Positions 1 to 8,138 of a DNA stretch of 47,995 nt are shown piece after piece (position 1 is the stretch's first letter; every line of letters starts with the position of its first letter). Under the pieces are notes generated by a model that saw only the letters and a list, made by a program, of their open reading frames with translations, made no database searches and was not told the DNA's origin. The position numbers and the translations under genes were made by a program. This DNA comes from Anaerolineales bacterium (GTDB taxonomy: Bacteria; Chloroflexota; Anaerolineae; Anaerolineales; UBA6663): contig JADZEK010000103.1 in NCBI GenBank assembly GCA_020850595.1, positions 1-47,995 of the forward strand, written 5' to 3'.

Positions 1-145
1 CCGCCGCCGACTTCGTTTGTGCTAGACTCCATGTTGACCTTCCTCGGTTGGCTTGGGCTGTGACACCCCAAATCTACCGAAGAAGGTCGTTTGTTTCAAC
101 CCCAGCCCGACTTTAAGAATGCCCTGGCGTTTGGGACGTCACATA

Positions 146-174
146 TTTACGAAAAGGGCAGTTTCAGGTATAGT
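146..174 (+). promoter_or_regulatory. Putative promoter of the LCP-like gene
   Basis: A -35 like TTTACG (146-151) and a -10 TATAGT (169-174) are separated by 17 bp, about 50 bp before the ATG at 225. The rest of 1-224 shows no gene I can support. Confidence 0.5.
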
Positions 175-224
175 GACGACGGGGCGTTTCAACCTGGTAC
201 TAACCTCCCCCGGACGCGGGTACT

Positions 225-1076
225 ATGCGGCTGCCACGCGAGAGCGTACTTTCCCTCGGCCTGCTCACCGCCGTCTGCCTCCTGGGCAGCGTTGTCTTTG
301 GCATCGCTACGGGCCGCATATTTGCGCCTGACGCGCCGCGGGCCACATCCACGCCGCGGCCGACTGCCTCCAGCTTTTCCGCCGGGTTGACCGATACGCC
401 CGCCGCCCCCGCCGCGGGCGCGTCACCATCTCCGCCCGGGCGCCCCCGCTCGCTGATCATCATCGGCGTGGACGATGCACAATCGCCCACGCCGCTCCTC
501 GAGACGGTCTGGGTTCTCACCTTCCAGCCGGGGGTCAATCAGTACTACATCCTGGCCTTTCCACCGACGGCCCAGTTCCAGCCCGCGAGCCTGTCCACCT
601 TGCAGCCCATGAGCGCTATCTTCGCCCAGGACGTGGCGCAGCAGGTCGGCACGTATAATTTCGTCCGCGACGCCATCGCGACCCGCTTCCCCGGCTTCAT
701 CATCGCCGGCGACATCGTGCTTGATCGCCAGGACCTCGTCGGCCTAGTCACCACTGTCGGGGGCCTGAGTTGGGCGGGCAACGTGGTGCAAGGCGCCGAC
801 CTGCTCAGCAGCTACGACGCTTATGAGCCAAGCGACGAGGCTGGGCGCATGCAGTTCCAGCAGGAGATCATGGAACTGCTCTTCACCACGCTCAGTCAGC
901 AGCAGGTCTCGCAGAAGGCCCTGCTAGACTATGTGCGCCAACTGCCACAGGTGCAGACCGACACCGGGCGCCTGATCATCCTTGATGAATTCGCCGTCGG
1001 CGCCCCCGCGCCAGCCGACTCTGAGCTTACCTGGCGCACCTTCCAGCCCGAGATGGAAATGGGCGCTCAGCCCTAA
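225..1076 (+). CDS. LytR-CpsA-Psr (LCP)-like membrane-anchored protein, probably degenerate
   Basis: 283 aa. An N-terminal membrane segment lies at about residues 9-30, followed by a Pro/Ser/Thr-rich linker (about 35-75) and an extracytoplasmic domain. The domain opens with LIIIGVDDAQ (77-86), which matches the first core strand of LCP phosphotransferases. A later DLVGLVTTVGGL stretch resembles the LCP strand before the conserved double glycine. LCP enzymes attach glycopolymers to the cell wall using several arginines around an Arg-Ser-Asp motif. Here that position reads LLETVWVLTF, with neither the Arg nor the Asp, so catalysis looks doubtful. The ATG start has a promoter-like sequence upstream. 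The next gene begins 17 bp downstream, so the two may be co-transcribed. A general secreted protein of unknown role is the alternative. Confidence 0.6.
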   Translation: MRLPRESVLSLGLLTAVCLLGSVVFGIATGRIFAPDAPRATSTPRPTASSFSAGLTDTPAAPAAGASPSPPGRPRSLIIIGVDDAQSPTPLLETVWVLTFQPGVNQYYILAFPPTAQFQPASLSTLQPMSAIFAQDVAQQVGTYNFVRDAIATRFPGFIIAGDIVLDRQDLVGLVTTVGGLSWAGNVVQGADLLSSYDAYEPSDEAGRMQFQQEIMELLFTTLSQQQVSQKALLDYVRQLPQVQTDTGRLIILDEFAVGAPAPADSELTWRTFQPEMEMGAQP

Positions 1077-1093
1077 CGCCGTGAGGCCCCCGT

Positions 1094-1882
1094 TTGGATA
1101 AGGTCCCGACAACTGACTCTTTCCTAGATTTCAGCGACTACGCCCGGCCGGCCGCCCGCTGGCTGGTGCGCCGTTTGCTCAACACGCGGGTCTCGCCGAA
1201 CCACATTACTCTGGCCTTCACCCTCGCCGGGCTGGCGGCCGCCGCGCTCCTGGCCAGCAATCGTTGGGGGGTGCTGGCCGGCCTGCTCGTCCTGATCAAG
1301 AGCGGGCTGGACGCCGCCGATGGCGCGCTAGCGCGCGGCCGCGGCCGGCCTTCGCGCGTTGGCCGCTTTTTCGACTCGGACATGGATTTCGTTGTCAACG
1401 TGGCACTCTGCTTCGGCATCGCCGCCGGGGCGCAGGCGAGCGGCGCGGACGTGACCGTGTACTTGCTGGCGCTCGCAAGCTTGGTCTCGGCGCTCCTTCA
1501 GGTTTCGATCTTCAATCACTATTATGTCCGCTACCGCGCCGAGGTCGGCGGCGACCGCACCAGCCAGGTCAGTGAGACGGCCGCCACCCCGTACGCCTGG
1601 GACAACCCGACCGCGCTCAGGTGGCTCTTCGCGGCCTATCGCGCAATCTACAGCTGGCAAGACAGCCTCGTGGCCTGGCTCGACCGCCTGATCGCCGGAC
1701 GCGCCACCCGGCCCATCACGCCCGCCTATATGACCGCCGTCAGCGTGCTTGGCCTCGGCACGCAATTGCTCGTCCTCGCCCTCTGCGCGGCGGTGGGCCG
1801 GCCAGTATGGGCGTTGTGGCTCTTCGTTACTCTCTTTAACCTCTATGCCATGGGTCTCCTGCTGGCCCGCCGTTGGGCTTAA
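1094..1882 (+). CDS. CDP-alcohol phosphatidyltransferase family protein
   Basis: 262 aa membrane enzyme. The full family signature is visible: D73-x2-D76-G77-x2-A80-R81-x8-G90-x3-D94-x3-D98, which binds the CDP group and two metal ions. Hydrophobic segments flank it (about 37-68, 100-135, 205-260), as expected for a six-helix enzyme. The family transfers a phosphatidyl or similar group from a CDP-alcohol to an alcohol such as glycerol phosphate, inositol phosphate or serine, at the inner face of the membrane. The acceptor cannot be told from sequence. The start is TTG, because the frame upstream is closed by a stop at 1099 in the alternative GTG frame; I see no strong ribosome site. It lies just behind the LCP-like gene, which hints at an envelope role. 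Confidence 0.85.
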   Translation: MDKVPTTDSFLDFSDYARPAARWLVRRLLNTRVSPNHITLAFTLAGLAAAALLASNRWGVLAGLLVLIKSGLDAADGALARGRGRPSRVGRFFDSDMDFVVNVALCFGIAAGAQASGADVTVYLLALASLVSALLQVSIFNHYYVRYRAEVGGDRTSQVSETAATPYAWDNPTALRWLFAAYRAIYSWQDSLVAWLDRLIAGRATRPITPAYMTAVSVLGLGTQLLVLALCAAVGRPVWALWLFVTLFNLYAMGLLLARRWA

Positions 1883-1919
1883 GGCGCTGTCCAAGCGGGC
1901 AGCCTGAGCCACTTTACCC

Positions 1920-1947
1920 TAGACGCTAGCCCCAATATCAGTTATCT
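1920..1947 (+). promoter_or_regulatory. Putative leaderless promoter of the pterin operon
   Basis: A -35 like TAGACG (1920-1925), a 16-bp spacer and a -10 like TTATCT (1942-1947) end 7 bp before the ATG at 1955. Transcription would begin at or next to the start codon, giving an mRNA without a 5' leader. Confidence 0.4.
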
Positions 1948-1954
1948 TGCTGCC

Positions 1955-3019
1955 ATGATGTACATTGCGCGGCAGCGGCTAAGCTTTCCGGCCTTGCATC
2001 AATCCACCGGGGGGGCCGGTTCTACTCACGGCCACAATTACACACTCACGGCTGAGTTGGCCGGCCCCGTGCGGCCCGACGGTGTCATTGTTGACTATGC
2101 CGCCGTATCCGAGCGCCTGGCTGAACTGCGCCCGAGGGAAGTCGGCGCCAATACGATTGAGGCGCTCTGGGCCGCCTGGCAGCCTGGCTGGGCCGCCGGG
2201 GTCAGCGCCCACGGCCTGACGATCGTGGACGGCGGCGGGAGGGGTGGCCTGCGACACCCGGGCGGAAGCTTGTTTGTTCATTCCGGCGGGTTCTCAGCGG
2301 CCCATCGCACCCATGCCCCGCGCCTGAGCGACGCCGAGAATCGGACGCTCTACGGCATCTGCGACAACCCGGCCGGGCATGGTCACAACTACCGCGTCAC
2401 GGTCTGGCATCCAACCCTGGCCGCGCTGCCGCCCGACCTGTGGGCCGAATTCGATCATCGCAATCTGTCGGTAGACCTGCCCGACTTGCGCGGCCGCAAC
2501 GTCGTCACCGAAGCCATCGCTGAACTGATTGCGCGCCGGGTGCCCGGCGCTGAGCGCCTGCGCGTGTGGGAAACAGACGTCTTCTTTGCCGAATACGCGC
2601 CGGCAAGTGGGGCGTACACCTTAGGGCGGCGCTACACCTTCAGCGCCGCCCACGGCTTCGAAACGCCGGCCGGCGGCGCGGCGGTGTATGGCCCATGCGC
2701 GGCCGCCGCGCGTCACGGCCATGACTTCACCCTGGCCGTCGCGGTCACGGCGCCCGCGCTTGACCCGCTGACGGAGACAGCCTGCGACCTGGGCCGGGTG
2801 GACCGGGCTGCCGCGCATGTGCTGGCCGACTTGCAGGAGGCGGACCTGGATGGCGGTGTGCGGTGGCTATCGGGCGGCCCAGCGACGCCGGAACGTTTGG
2901 CCAAACGCATTGGCGAGCGCCTGGCCGCCGAACTGGGCGAAGCGCTAAGTCAGGTCGGGGTGTGGGCGTGGCCCGACCACGAGGCATGGCAACTCAGAGG
3001 TGAGGATGGACAGCGATAG
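1955..3019 (+). CDS. Three-domain 6-pyruvoyl-tetrahydropterin synthase (PTPS/QueD)-like protein
   Basis: 354 aa, over twice the usual 120-150 aa of the family, and readable as three PTPS-type units. Unit 1 (about 1-95) has H15 and H25-G-H27-N but no Cys before HGH and no Asp-His pair. Unit 2 (about 104-215) is the complete-looking one: H117, C136, H142-G-H144-N-Y, D167-H168, T185-E186 and W205-E206-T207. It resembles eukaryotic PTPS more than QueD, but lacks a short strand between the HGHNY and DH segments. Unit 3 (about 219-345) keeps H233, C248 and H254-G-H256 but loses the Asp-His pair and the final Glu. PTPS enzymes are Zn-dependent and convert dihydroneopterin triphosphate, made by FolE, into pyruvoyl-tetrahydropterin. 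The gene overlaps folE by 14 bp and leads a pterin operon. Unit 2 is probably the active one, with units 1 and 3 structural; this is inference. Confidence 0.8.
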   Translation: MMYIARQRLSFPALHQSTGGAGSTHGHNYTLTAELAGPVRPDGVIVDYAAVSERLAELRPREVGANTIEALWAAWQPGWAAGVSAHGLTIVDGGGRGGLRHPGGSLFVHSGGFSAAHRTHAPRLSDAENRTLYGICDNPAGHGHNYRVTVWHPTLAALPPDLWAEFDHRNLSVDLPDLRGRNVVTEAIAELIARRVPGAERLRVWETDVFFAEYAPASGAYTLGRRYTFSAAHGFETPAGGAAVYGPCAAAARHGHDFTLAVAVTAPALDPLTETACDLGRVDRAAAHVLADLQEADLDGGVRWLSGGPATPERLAKRIGERLAAELGEALSQVGVWAWPDHEAWQLRGEDGQR

Positions 3020-3581
3020 AATCATCGAAGCGGTGCGAACGATCTTGGTCAGCGTGGGCGAAGACCCCGAGCGCGAGGGGTTGCTCCATACCCCCGAGCG
3101 GGTCGGCCGGATGTACGAGGAACTTCTGGCCGGCTACACGATTGACGCCCGCGCCATGATCAACCAGGCGTTGTTCGACGCCGACGTGGACGAAATGGTC
3201 ATTGTCCGCAACATCGAGTTCTCCAGCCTGTGCGAGCACCATCTGCTGCCGTTCGTGGGGCATGCCCATGTCGCTTACCTGCCGAATGGCAAGGTGATCG
3301 GCCTGTCGAAGATCCCGCGCGTCGTTGACATGTTTGCGCGCCGGCTCCAAATTCAGGAGCATATGACCCGCCAGATCGCCGACTTCTTGATGGGCGTGCT
3401 CAACCCGCACGGCGTGGCGGTCGTGGTGGATGCCCGCCATATGTGCGCCAGCATGCGCGGCGTTAAGAAGTCGCAGGCCCGCATGGTGACCAGCGCCATG
3501 TGCGGGGCCTTTAAGCACGACGCGCGCACCCGCGGCGAGTTCATGCAGCACATTGACCGCCAGCTTGCTGAGGAGCTTTGA
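3006..3581 (+). CDS. folE: GTP cyclohydrolase I
   Basis: 191 aa from the ATG at 3006, chosen over the GTG at 3000 because AGAGG (2996-3000) sits 5 bp before the ATG. The enzyme converts GTP to 7,8-dihydroneopterin triphosphate, the first step of folate, biopterin and queuosine precursor synthesis. The type IA family signature is clear: the zinc ligands of the Cys-Glu-His-His motif (C76, H79) and the later C147 in RHMCASMRG, plus the GLSKIPR segment of the active site. Length and motif order are normal. It starts inside the 3' end of the PTPS-like gene and its stop is 1 bp before the dehydratase start, so the three genes form one translationally coupled operon. Confidence 0.96.
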   Translation: MDSDRIIEAVRTILVSVGEDPEREGLLHTPERVGRMYEELLAGYTIDARAMINQALFDADVDEMVIVRNIEFSSLCEHHLLPFVGHAHVAYLPNGKVIGLSKIPRVVDMFARRLQIQEHMTRQIADFLMGVLNPHGVAVVVDARHMCASMRGVKKSQARMVTSAMCGAFKHDARTRGEFMQHIDRQLAEEL

Positions 3582-3582
3582 G

Positions 3583-3894
3583 ATGGCGCTGCTGACGCCC
3601 GCGCAGATTGAGCAGGCCCTTGACCAGCTCCCCGGCTGGAGCGTCCAGGCCGGCAAACTCACCAAGGAGTTCACCGTCCGGTCGTTCGCGCACGCCGTCG
3701 TGTTTGTTGGGGCCATCGCCCAGCTCGCCGAGGCCATGAATCATCACCCCGACCTGTACTTGCACGACTATAAGCAGGTCACCATCAGCCTCATTGATCA
3801 TCACGCGGGCGGCCTGAGCGAGAAAGACGCCGCCCTGGCGATCCAGATCGAGGCGCTGCCGCACAAGAAGCCCGACCCGGAGAAGAAGGCGTGA
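3583..3894 (+). CDS. Pterin-4a-carbinolamine dehydratase
   Basis: 103 aa from the ATG at 3583, chosen because GAGGAGC (3570-3576) is a good ribosome site; an in-frame TTG at 3553 would overlap folE. The family dehydrates 4a-hydroxy-tetrahydropterin, recycling the cofactor of aromatic amino acid hydroxylases. The signature is present: H54-H55-P56-D, then Tyr and Val in the following strand, and D72-H73-H74 followed by GGLS and a conserved Asp. It is the last gene of the pterin operon. With a PTPS-like protein and FolE upstream it points to tetrahydrobiopterin use, but no aromatic hydroxylase is in this window. Bacterial family members can also have a folate- or molybdopterin-linked role. Confidence 0.93.
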   Translation: MALLTPAQIEQALDQLPGWSVQAGKLTKEFTVRSFAHAVVFVGAIAQLAEAMNHHPDLYLHDYKQVTISLIDHHAGGLSEKDAALAIQIEALPHKKPDPEKKA

Positions 3895-4017
3895 CCAGCT
3901 GAGCCAGCGCGGTATGGCGCGCCGAAATGCCGCACCGCATGGGTCGGGCCTGGCCCAGCCGCCGGTCGGCGCCAGCGCTTTTGCTATAATTGGGCTGCAT
4001 GTCTTTGTAAACACAAC

Positions 4018-4038
4018 GGCCTACTCACAGAGTAGGCC
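4018..4038 (-). terminator. Intrinsic terminator of tRNA-Leu
   Basis: A perfect 9-bp stem (GGCCTACTC paired with GAGTAGGCC) with a 3-nt loop lies just 3' of the tRNA on the minus strand, followed by a T-rich but broken tract (GTTGTGTTT). Confidence 0.7.
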
Positions 4039-4041
4039 GGA

Positions 4042-4125
<84 letters not shown>

Positions 4126-4151
4126 GGGTGCCAGTCGTTTGACAAGGGCCA

Positions 4152-4179
4152 ATTATACCGAACCACCGGCGACTGTCAA
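4152..4179 (-). promoter_or_regulatory. Consensus promoter of tRNA-Leu
   Basis: On the minus strand TTGACA (4179-4174) and TATAAT (4157-4152) are both perfect and 16 bp apart. They lie 26 bp before the tRNA 5' end. This is the best housekeeping promoter seen in the window. Confidence 0.85.
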
Positions 4180-4193
4180 TCGCAACGCGGCTC

Positions 4194-4847
4194 ATGTCGT
4201 CGCTGCTCCCCCTCTTTCCCCTGAATGTGGTGCTCTTCCCCGGCATGGCGCTGCCGCTGCACATCTTCGAGCCGCGCTACCAGGCTATGATCAGCGCTTG
4301 CATCGCCGCCAGCGGCCCCTTCGGCGTGGTCCTCATCAAGGCGGGCCTGGAGGTCGGCGGCCCGGCCGAGCCGCACGCGATTGGCACCGCCGCACAGATC
4401 ACCAAGGTTAAGCGCCTGCCCGATGGCCGCCGGAACATTGAGGTCGTTGGCTCCGAGCGCTTTCGCATTTTGGCCCTGCAGCCCGATGAAGCCTACCTGA
4501 CCGGCACGGTGGAGCCTTACCCCTTGGCCGGAGCCGAGGCGGCCCACGCGCGCCGCGCCGCCCAAGAGTTGGCCCCCTGGCTGCTGCGCTACCTCGACCT
4601 GCTCGGCGAGGCGGCTTCGACGAAATTTGAGCCTAGCGTGCTGCCCGACCATCCGGAACGCCTGGCTTACCTGGCGGCCAGCGTGGCGCAGGTGCCTCTG
4701 ACCGAAAAGCAGGAACTGCTCGCTTCGGCCGAGGCCGGCGAACTGCTGCAACGCGAACGCGTCATGCTCCGCCGGGAGGTCAGCCTGCTCCGCGCCATGC
4801 TCGCCAACCCACGCGCTCACGATACCACCCCTTTCACGCCGAACTAG
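4194..4847 (+). CDS. LON substrate-binding domain protein (peptidase S16 N-terminal-like)
   Basis: 217 aa. The N-terminus, with LPLFPLNVVLFPGMALPLHI and then FEPRYQAMI, is the hallmark of the Lon substrate-binding domain. It spans about residues 4-190, with no ATPase or Ser-Lys protease domain after it. The length fits the stand-alone bacterial family, whose biochemical role is not settled; binding of unfolded proteins or protease adaptor work is a guess from the parent family. The ATG at 4194 is used; I see no Shine-Dalgarno sequence. Its 5' region is shared head-to-head with the tRNA-Leu promoter. The gene stands apart from plsX by about 250 bp. Confidence 0.88.
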   Translation: MSSLLPLFPLNVVLFPGMALPLHIFEPRYQAMISACIAASGPFGVVLIKAGLEVGGPAEPHAIGTAAQITKVKRLPDGRRNIEVVGSERFRILALQPDEAYLTGTVEPYPLAGAEAAHARRAAQELAPWLLRYLDLLGEAASTKFEPSVLPDHPERLAYLAASVAQVPLTEKQELLASAEAGELLQRERVMLRREVSLLRAMLANPRAHDTTPFTPN

Positions 4848-4976
4848 CGATCCGGGCCAGCAGCTTGCCGCAGCAGCCGGCGCAGCGCGGCGGGAGGCGG
4901 TGGTCACAGCCGACGCTTAAGCCGGCTTGTTGCCCGTCATCGCCGGCGCGACCCGATGCGCGTGGCAGTTAGGCAA

Positions 4977-5005
4977 TTGAGGAATCAGCCTCCCCGAGGT
5001 AGAAT
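4977..5005 (+). promoter_or_regulatory. Putative plsX-fabF promoter
   Basis: TTGAGG (4977-4982) and TAGAAT (5000-5005) are 17 bp apart, about 90 bp before the plsX ATG. The rest of 4848-5096 holds nothing I can name. Confidence 0.6.
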
Positions 5006-5096
5006 GTTGTGCCGCCGCAGATAGACCGGCTTGACCACCCAGTTCGCCTGCTCACCGCGCCTCGGGCCGGGGAGGAGGCTGGTCTAGGAACTTGTT

Positions 5097-6119
5097 ATGC
5101 GCCTTGTGCTTGATGCCATGGGCAGTGACAATCACCCTCATCCCGACGTGGAGGGCGCCGTGCTCGCTGCCCGCGAATATGGCGTGGAGATCATCCTGGT
5201 CGGCGACGAGCCAACCCTGGCGCCGGCGCTCGCGGCCCAGAACCCGGGCGGCCTGCCGGTGAGCATCGTGCATGCGCCGGAAATGTTGACCATGGAAGAC
5301 AAAGGTATGGCGCTGGCGCTGAAGGCCAAGCGCAAAGAGGCCAAGAACTCCATGGCCGTCGGCATTGACCTGGTCAAGCGCGGCGAGGCCCAAGCGTTCG
5401 TCACGGCGGGCAACACGGGCGCGGCCGGGGCGACGGCCTATTTTCGCCTGGGCACACTCCCGGGCATCGAGCGCGCCGCGCTGGCACCGGCCTTTCCCAC
5501 GCGCACCGGCTCCTGCGTGGTGCTGGACATCGGCGCCAACCCCGACTGCAAGCCCGAGAACCTCTTACAGTTCGGTATCATGGGCAGCATCTACGCCGAG
5601 CGGGTGCGCCGGGTGAGGGCGCCGCGCATCGGCCTGCTCTCCAACGGCGAAGAAGCCGGTAAGGGCAACCAACTGGTCCGGGACACATACCCGCTGCTGA
5701 AGGCGTCGGGTCTCAACTTTGTTGGCAACGTCGAGGCCAAGGAGCTCATCGCCGGGGAGGCGGATGTCGTGGTCACCGACGGCTTCACCGGCAACATCCT
5801 GCTCAAGAGCGCCGAGGCCGTCGCCAAGTTGATCACCGACGTCATCCGCGAGAAGATTCAAACGGCGGCGCTGCCCGTGAAGCTGGGCGGCGCGTTGGTC
5901 CGCCCCGCGCTGCGCAGCTTGCGCACTTTGCTCGACCCCAGCCAGGAAGGCGCCGCCCCGCTGCTTGGCGTGAACGGACTGGTTTTCATCGGTCATGGCC
6001 GCTCCGATGCCTTTGCCATCAAGAACGCCCTGCGCGTCGCCAAGGCCGCAGTCGAGTCAGACGTCGTCCATTCCATCCGTGAAGACATCGCCGCGCGCAT
6101 GGCGCAGCCGGCAGCCTAG
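5097..6119 (+). CDS. plsX: Phosphate acyltransferase PlsX
   Basis: 340 aa, normal for the family. The start RLVLDAMGSD is the classic PlsX opening, followed by the glycine-rich core (AFVTAGNTGA) and VLDIGANPDCKPENL. The enzyme converts acyl-ACP and phosphate into acyl-phosphate, which PlsY uses to start phospholipid synthesis; it acts as a peripheral membrane protein. AGGAA at 5086-5090 precedes the ATG. fabF begins 27 bp after the stop, so a short lipid operon with the genes behind it is likely. No fabD, fabG or acpP is present here, unlike the common plsX-fab cluster order. Confidence 0.96.
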   Translation: MRLVLDAMGSDNHPHPDVEGAVLAAREYGVEIILVGDEPTLAPALAAQNPGGLPVSIVHAPEMLTMEDKGMALALKAKRKEAKNSMAVGIDLVKRGEAQAFVTAGNTGAAGATAYFRLGTLPGIERAALAPAFPTRTGSCVVLDIGANPDCKPENLLQFGIMGSIYAERVRRVRAPRIGLLSNGEEAGKGNQLVRDTYPLLKASGLNFVGNVEAKELIAGEADVVVTDGFTGNILLKSAEAVAKLITDVIREKIQTAALPVKLGGALVRPALRSLRTLLDPSQEGAAPLLGVNGLVFIGHGRSDAFAIKNALRVAKAAVESDVVHSIREDIAARMAQPAA

Positions 6120-6146
6120 GCCCGCCACCGTTCGTCCCACTCGGTC

Positions 6147-7418
6147 ATGACTAACCTGCCACGTCCACGCATCGTCGTTACCGGCCTCGCCGCTATCTCG
6201 CCCCTCGGCCTAACGGTCGAGGATTTCTGGCAGGGGCTGCTGGCCGGCCGTTCGGGCATCAGCCGCATCACCCAATTTGACCCAAGCGCCCTGCCCTGCC
6301 AGGTCGCCGGCGAAGTCAAGGGTTTCGACCCCAAGCAGTTCATTGACTTCAAGGAGGCCCGGCGCATGTCGCGCTGCTCGCAACTAGCTATCGCGGCTGC
6401 CGACGCCGGGCTCAAGGACGCGGGCTTTACGGACGCAGCGGGCAGGACGACCTTTCCCGACCCCGAGCGCGTGGGCATCGTTTTTGGCACAGCCATCGGC
6501 GGGCTCGACAAGGCCGACGAGGGCATCACGGCGCTCCGCCACCACGGCTACAGCAAAGTCAACCCGTTCGCCGTGCCGGCCGCCGTGCCGAATATGCCCG
6601 CCCACCACATCAGCCAAAGGTACCAAACTTACGGCCCGCTGACCACGGTGGTCACGGCCTGCGCCTCGGGCACGCAGGCGGTGGGTGAGGCGGCCGAGCT
6701 GATCCGGCGCGGCGTGGCCGATGTCGTCATCACCGGCGGGGTCGAGGCGACCATCAAGGACTTTGCCATCGGCGGCTTCTCGTCCATGCGGGCGCTACCC
6801 CTCAGCTTCAACAATTCACCCGAGAAGGCGTCGCGCCCCTTTAATCAGGACCGGGAGGGCTTCGTCTATTCGGAGGGCTGCGCAATCCTGGTCATCGAGG
6901 AGCTTGAGCACGCCCGGAGGCGCGGCGCCCGCATTTACGCCGAGATTCTCGGGCATGCCTCCTCGGCCGATGCCTATCACATGGCTGCGCCCGACCCGAC
7001 GGCCACCGGCGCCGTGCGCGCCATGAAGTGGGCCTTGCGTGACGCGGGCGTGGGCATCGAAGAAATAGACTACATCAACGCTCACGGCACGTCTACCCCG
7101 GCCAACGACGCCGGTGAAACGCTGGCCATCAAGAAGCTCTTCGGGGAGCGCGCTTACTCGATCCCGGTCAGTTCGACCAAGTCTATGATCGGCCACCCGA
7201 TGGGCGCCGCCGGCGCGCTGGAGGCTATCGTGTGCGCCCTGACCCTCCAGGACGGCATCATTCACCCGACCATCAACTACGAGCATCCCGACCCCGACTG
7301 CGATCTGGACTACGTCCCCAACGTCGCTCGGCGGGCGGCGGTGCGCACAACGTTATCGAACTCTTTTGGCCTCGGCGGGCAGAACGCCTGCCTGGTCATG
7401 CGCAAATACGAAGGCTAG
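6147..7418 (+). CDS. fabF: 3-oxoacyl-ACP synthase II (FabF)
   Basis: 423 aa. This condensing enzyme elongates acyl-ACP with malonyl-ACP in fatty acid synthesis. The catalytic triad of elongating KAS enzymes is complete: C172 in VTACASGT, H313 in NAHGTST and H350 in SMIGHPMGA, with the conserved K345. Length and motif order match FabF rather than FabH. It lies between plsX and a NERD-like membrane protein gene starting 6 bp after its stop, suggesting one transcript. I see no strong ribosome site before the ATG. Confidence 0.96.
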   Translation: MTNLPRPRIVVTGLAAISPLGLTVEDFWQGLLAGRSGISRITQFDPSALPCQVAGEVKGFDPKQFIDFKEARRMSRCSQLAIAAADAGLKDAGFTDAAGRTTFPDPERVGIVFGTAIGGLDKADEGITALRHHGYSKVNPFAVPAAVPNMPAHHISQRYQTYGPLTTVVTACASGTQAVGEAAELIRRGVADVVITGGVEATIKDFAIGGFSSMRALPLSFNNSPEKASRPFNQDREGFVYSEGCAILVIEELEHARRRGARIYAEILGHASSADAYHMAAPDPTATGAVRAMKWALRDAGVGIEEIDYINAHGTSTPANDAGETLAIKKLFGERAYSIPVSSTKSMIGHPMGAAGALEAIVCALTLQDGIIHPTINYEHPDPDCDLDYVPNVARRAAVRTTLSNSFGLGGQNACLVMRKYEG

Positions 7419-7424
7419 CCTCGC

Positions 7425-8108
7425 ATGCGGATCGTCACGAATCACAAGCTTGTCAAGCGCAACAGCACCATCGGCCGCTATAGCATGTACGCCGGCATGG
7501 CGCTGCTGGTCGCCGCGCTGGTCGTCAACTTCCTGGCCTTTCAGCGCCCTGAGTTGATTTATCTCGTGCTGGTTGGCTTCTTGGTGGGTTTTACGCTCAC
7601 AACGATTGGCACGCTCCTCAACAACCGGTGGGGTCGCAAGGCGGATGAGCGCCTGGCCGACTCACTCAAAGGCCTCGACGACCGCTACACCCTCTATAAC
7701 TACCGGCTCGGCGCGCAGCATGTCTTGGCCGGCCCAATGGGTGTCATGGTGCTCTATCCCAAATTCCACACCGGCCCCATCCTGTACGATGGCAAGAAGT
7801 GGCATAATCCCGGCGCGCGCAAGACTGTCTTCGGCCTGTTCGACCCTGACCCGCTGGGCAACCCCATCCTGGAGGCGGCGGGCGAAGTAGAGGCCCTGAA
7901 CAAGCAACTGACGCGTCGCTCGGCCGAGATCAAAGTGCCGCCTCAGGCCGCTGTGGTTTTTCTCAGCAGCCACGCCGAACTGCAAGCCAAGGCGGCCCCC
8001 CTGCCCGTCTTGCACTATAAGCAGCTCAAGGACTACGTGCGCAAGCTGCCGAAGGACTCGACGGCCACGGCCGACCAGCTCGCGCAGTTAGACGCGGCAG
8101 CAGCCTAG
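7425..8108 (+). CDS. Membrane protein with NERD (nuclease-related)-like domain
   Basis: 227 aa. Two adjacent membrane segments lie at about 21-39 and 43-64. After them, the stretch with LYNYRLGAQHVLAGPMGVMVL and LYDGKKW resembles the start of the NERD domain, here at about 85-190. NERD proteins are a poorly known family related to archaeal Holliday-junction resolvase-type nucleases. The usual acidic and Gln-x-Lys active-site residues are not obvious to me, so nuclease activity is doubtful. The gene starts 6 bp after fabF and ends 30 bp before the methyltransferase. A lineage-specific membrane protein of unknown role is the safe reading. Confidence 0.6.
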   Translation: MRIVTNHKLVKRNSTIGRYSMYAGMALLVAALVVNFLAFQRPELIYLVLVGFLVGFTLTTIGTLLNNRWGRKADERLADSLKGLDDRYTLYNYRLGAQHVLAGPMGVMVLYPKFHTGPILYDGKKWHNPGARKTVFGLFDPDPLGNPILEAAGEVEALNKQLTRRSAEIKVPPQAAVVFLSSHAELQAKAAPLPVLHYKQLKDYVRKLPKDSTATADQLAQLDAAAA

Positions 8109-8138
8109 CCCGTCGGCGTGCGGCTCGCGCCGCGCCTC

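Noticed and set aside
1..63. Possible C-terminal end of an upstream gene
   Set aside because: One frame is open for 20 codons to a TGA at 61-63, but that is too short to support.
3985..3990. TATAAT on the plus strand before the tRNA
   Set aside because: No -35 element is visible and the transcript would run antisense through tRNA-Leu and its terminator.
4139..4144. TTGACA on the plus strand before the Lon-domain gene
   Set aside because: No -10 box lies 16-18 bp downstream; it overlaps the tRNA promoter region and is probably chance.
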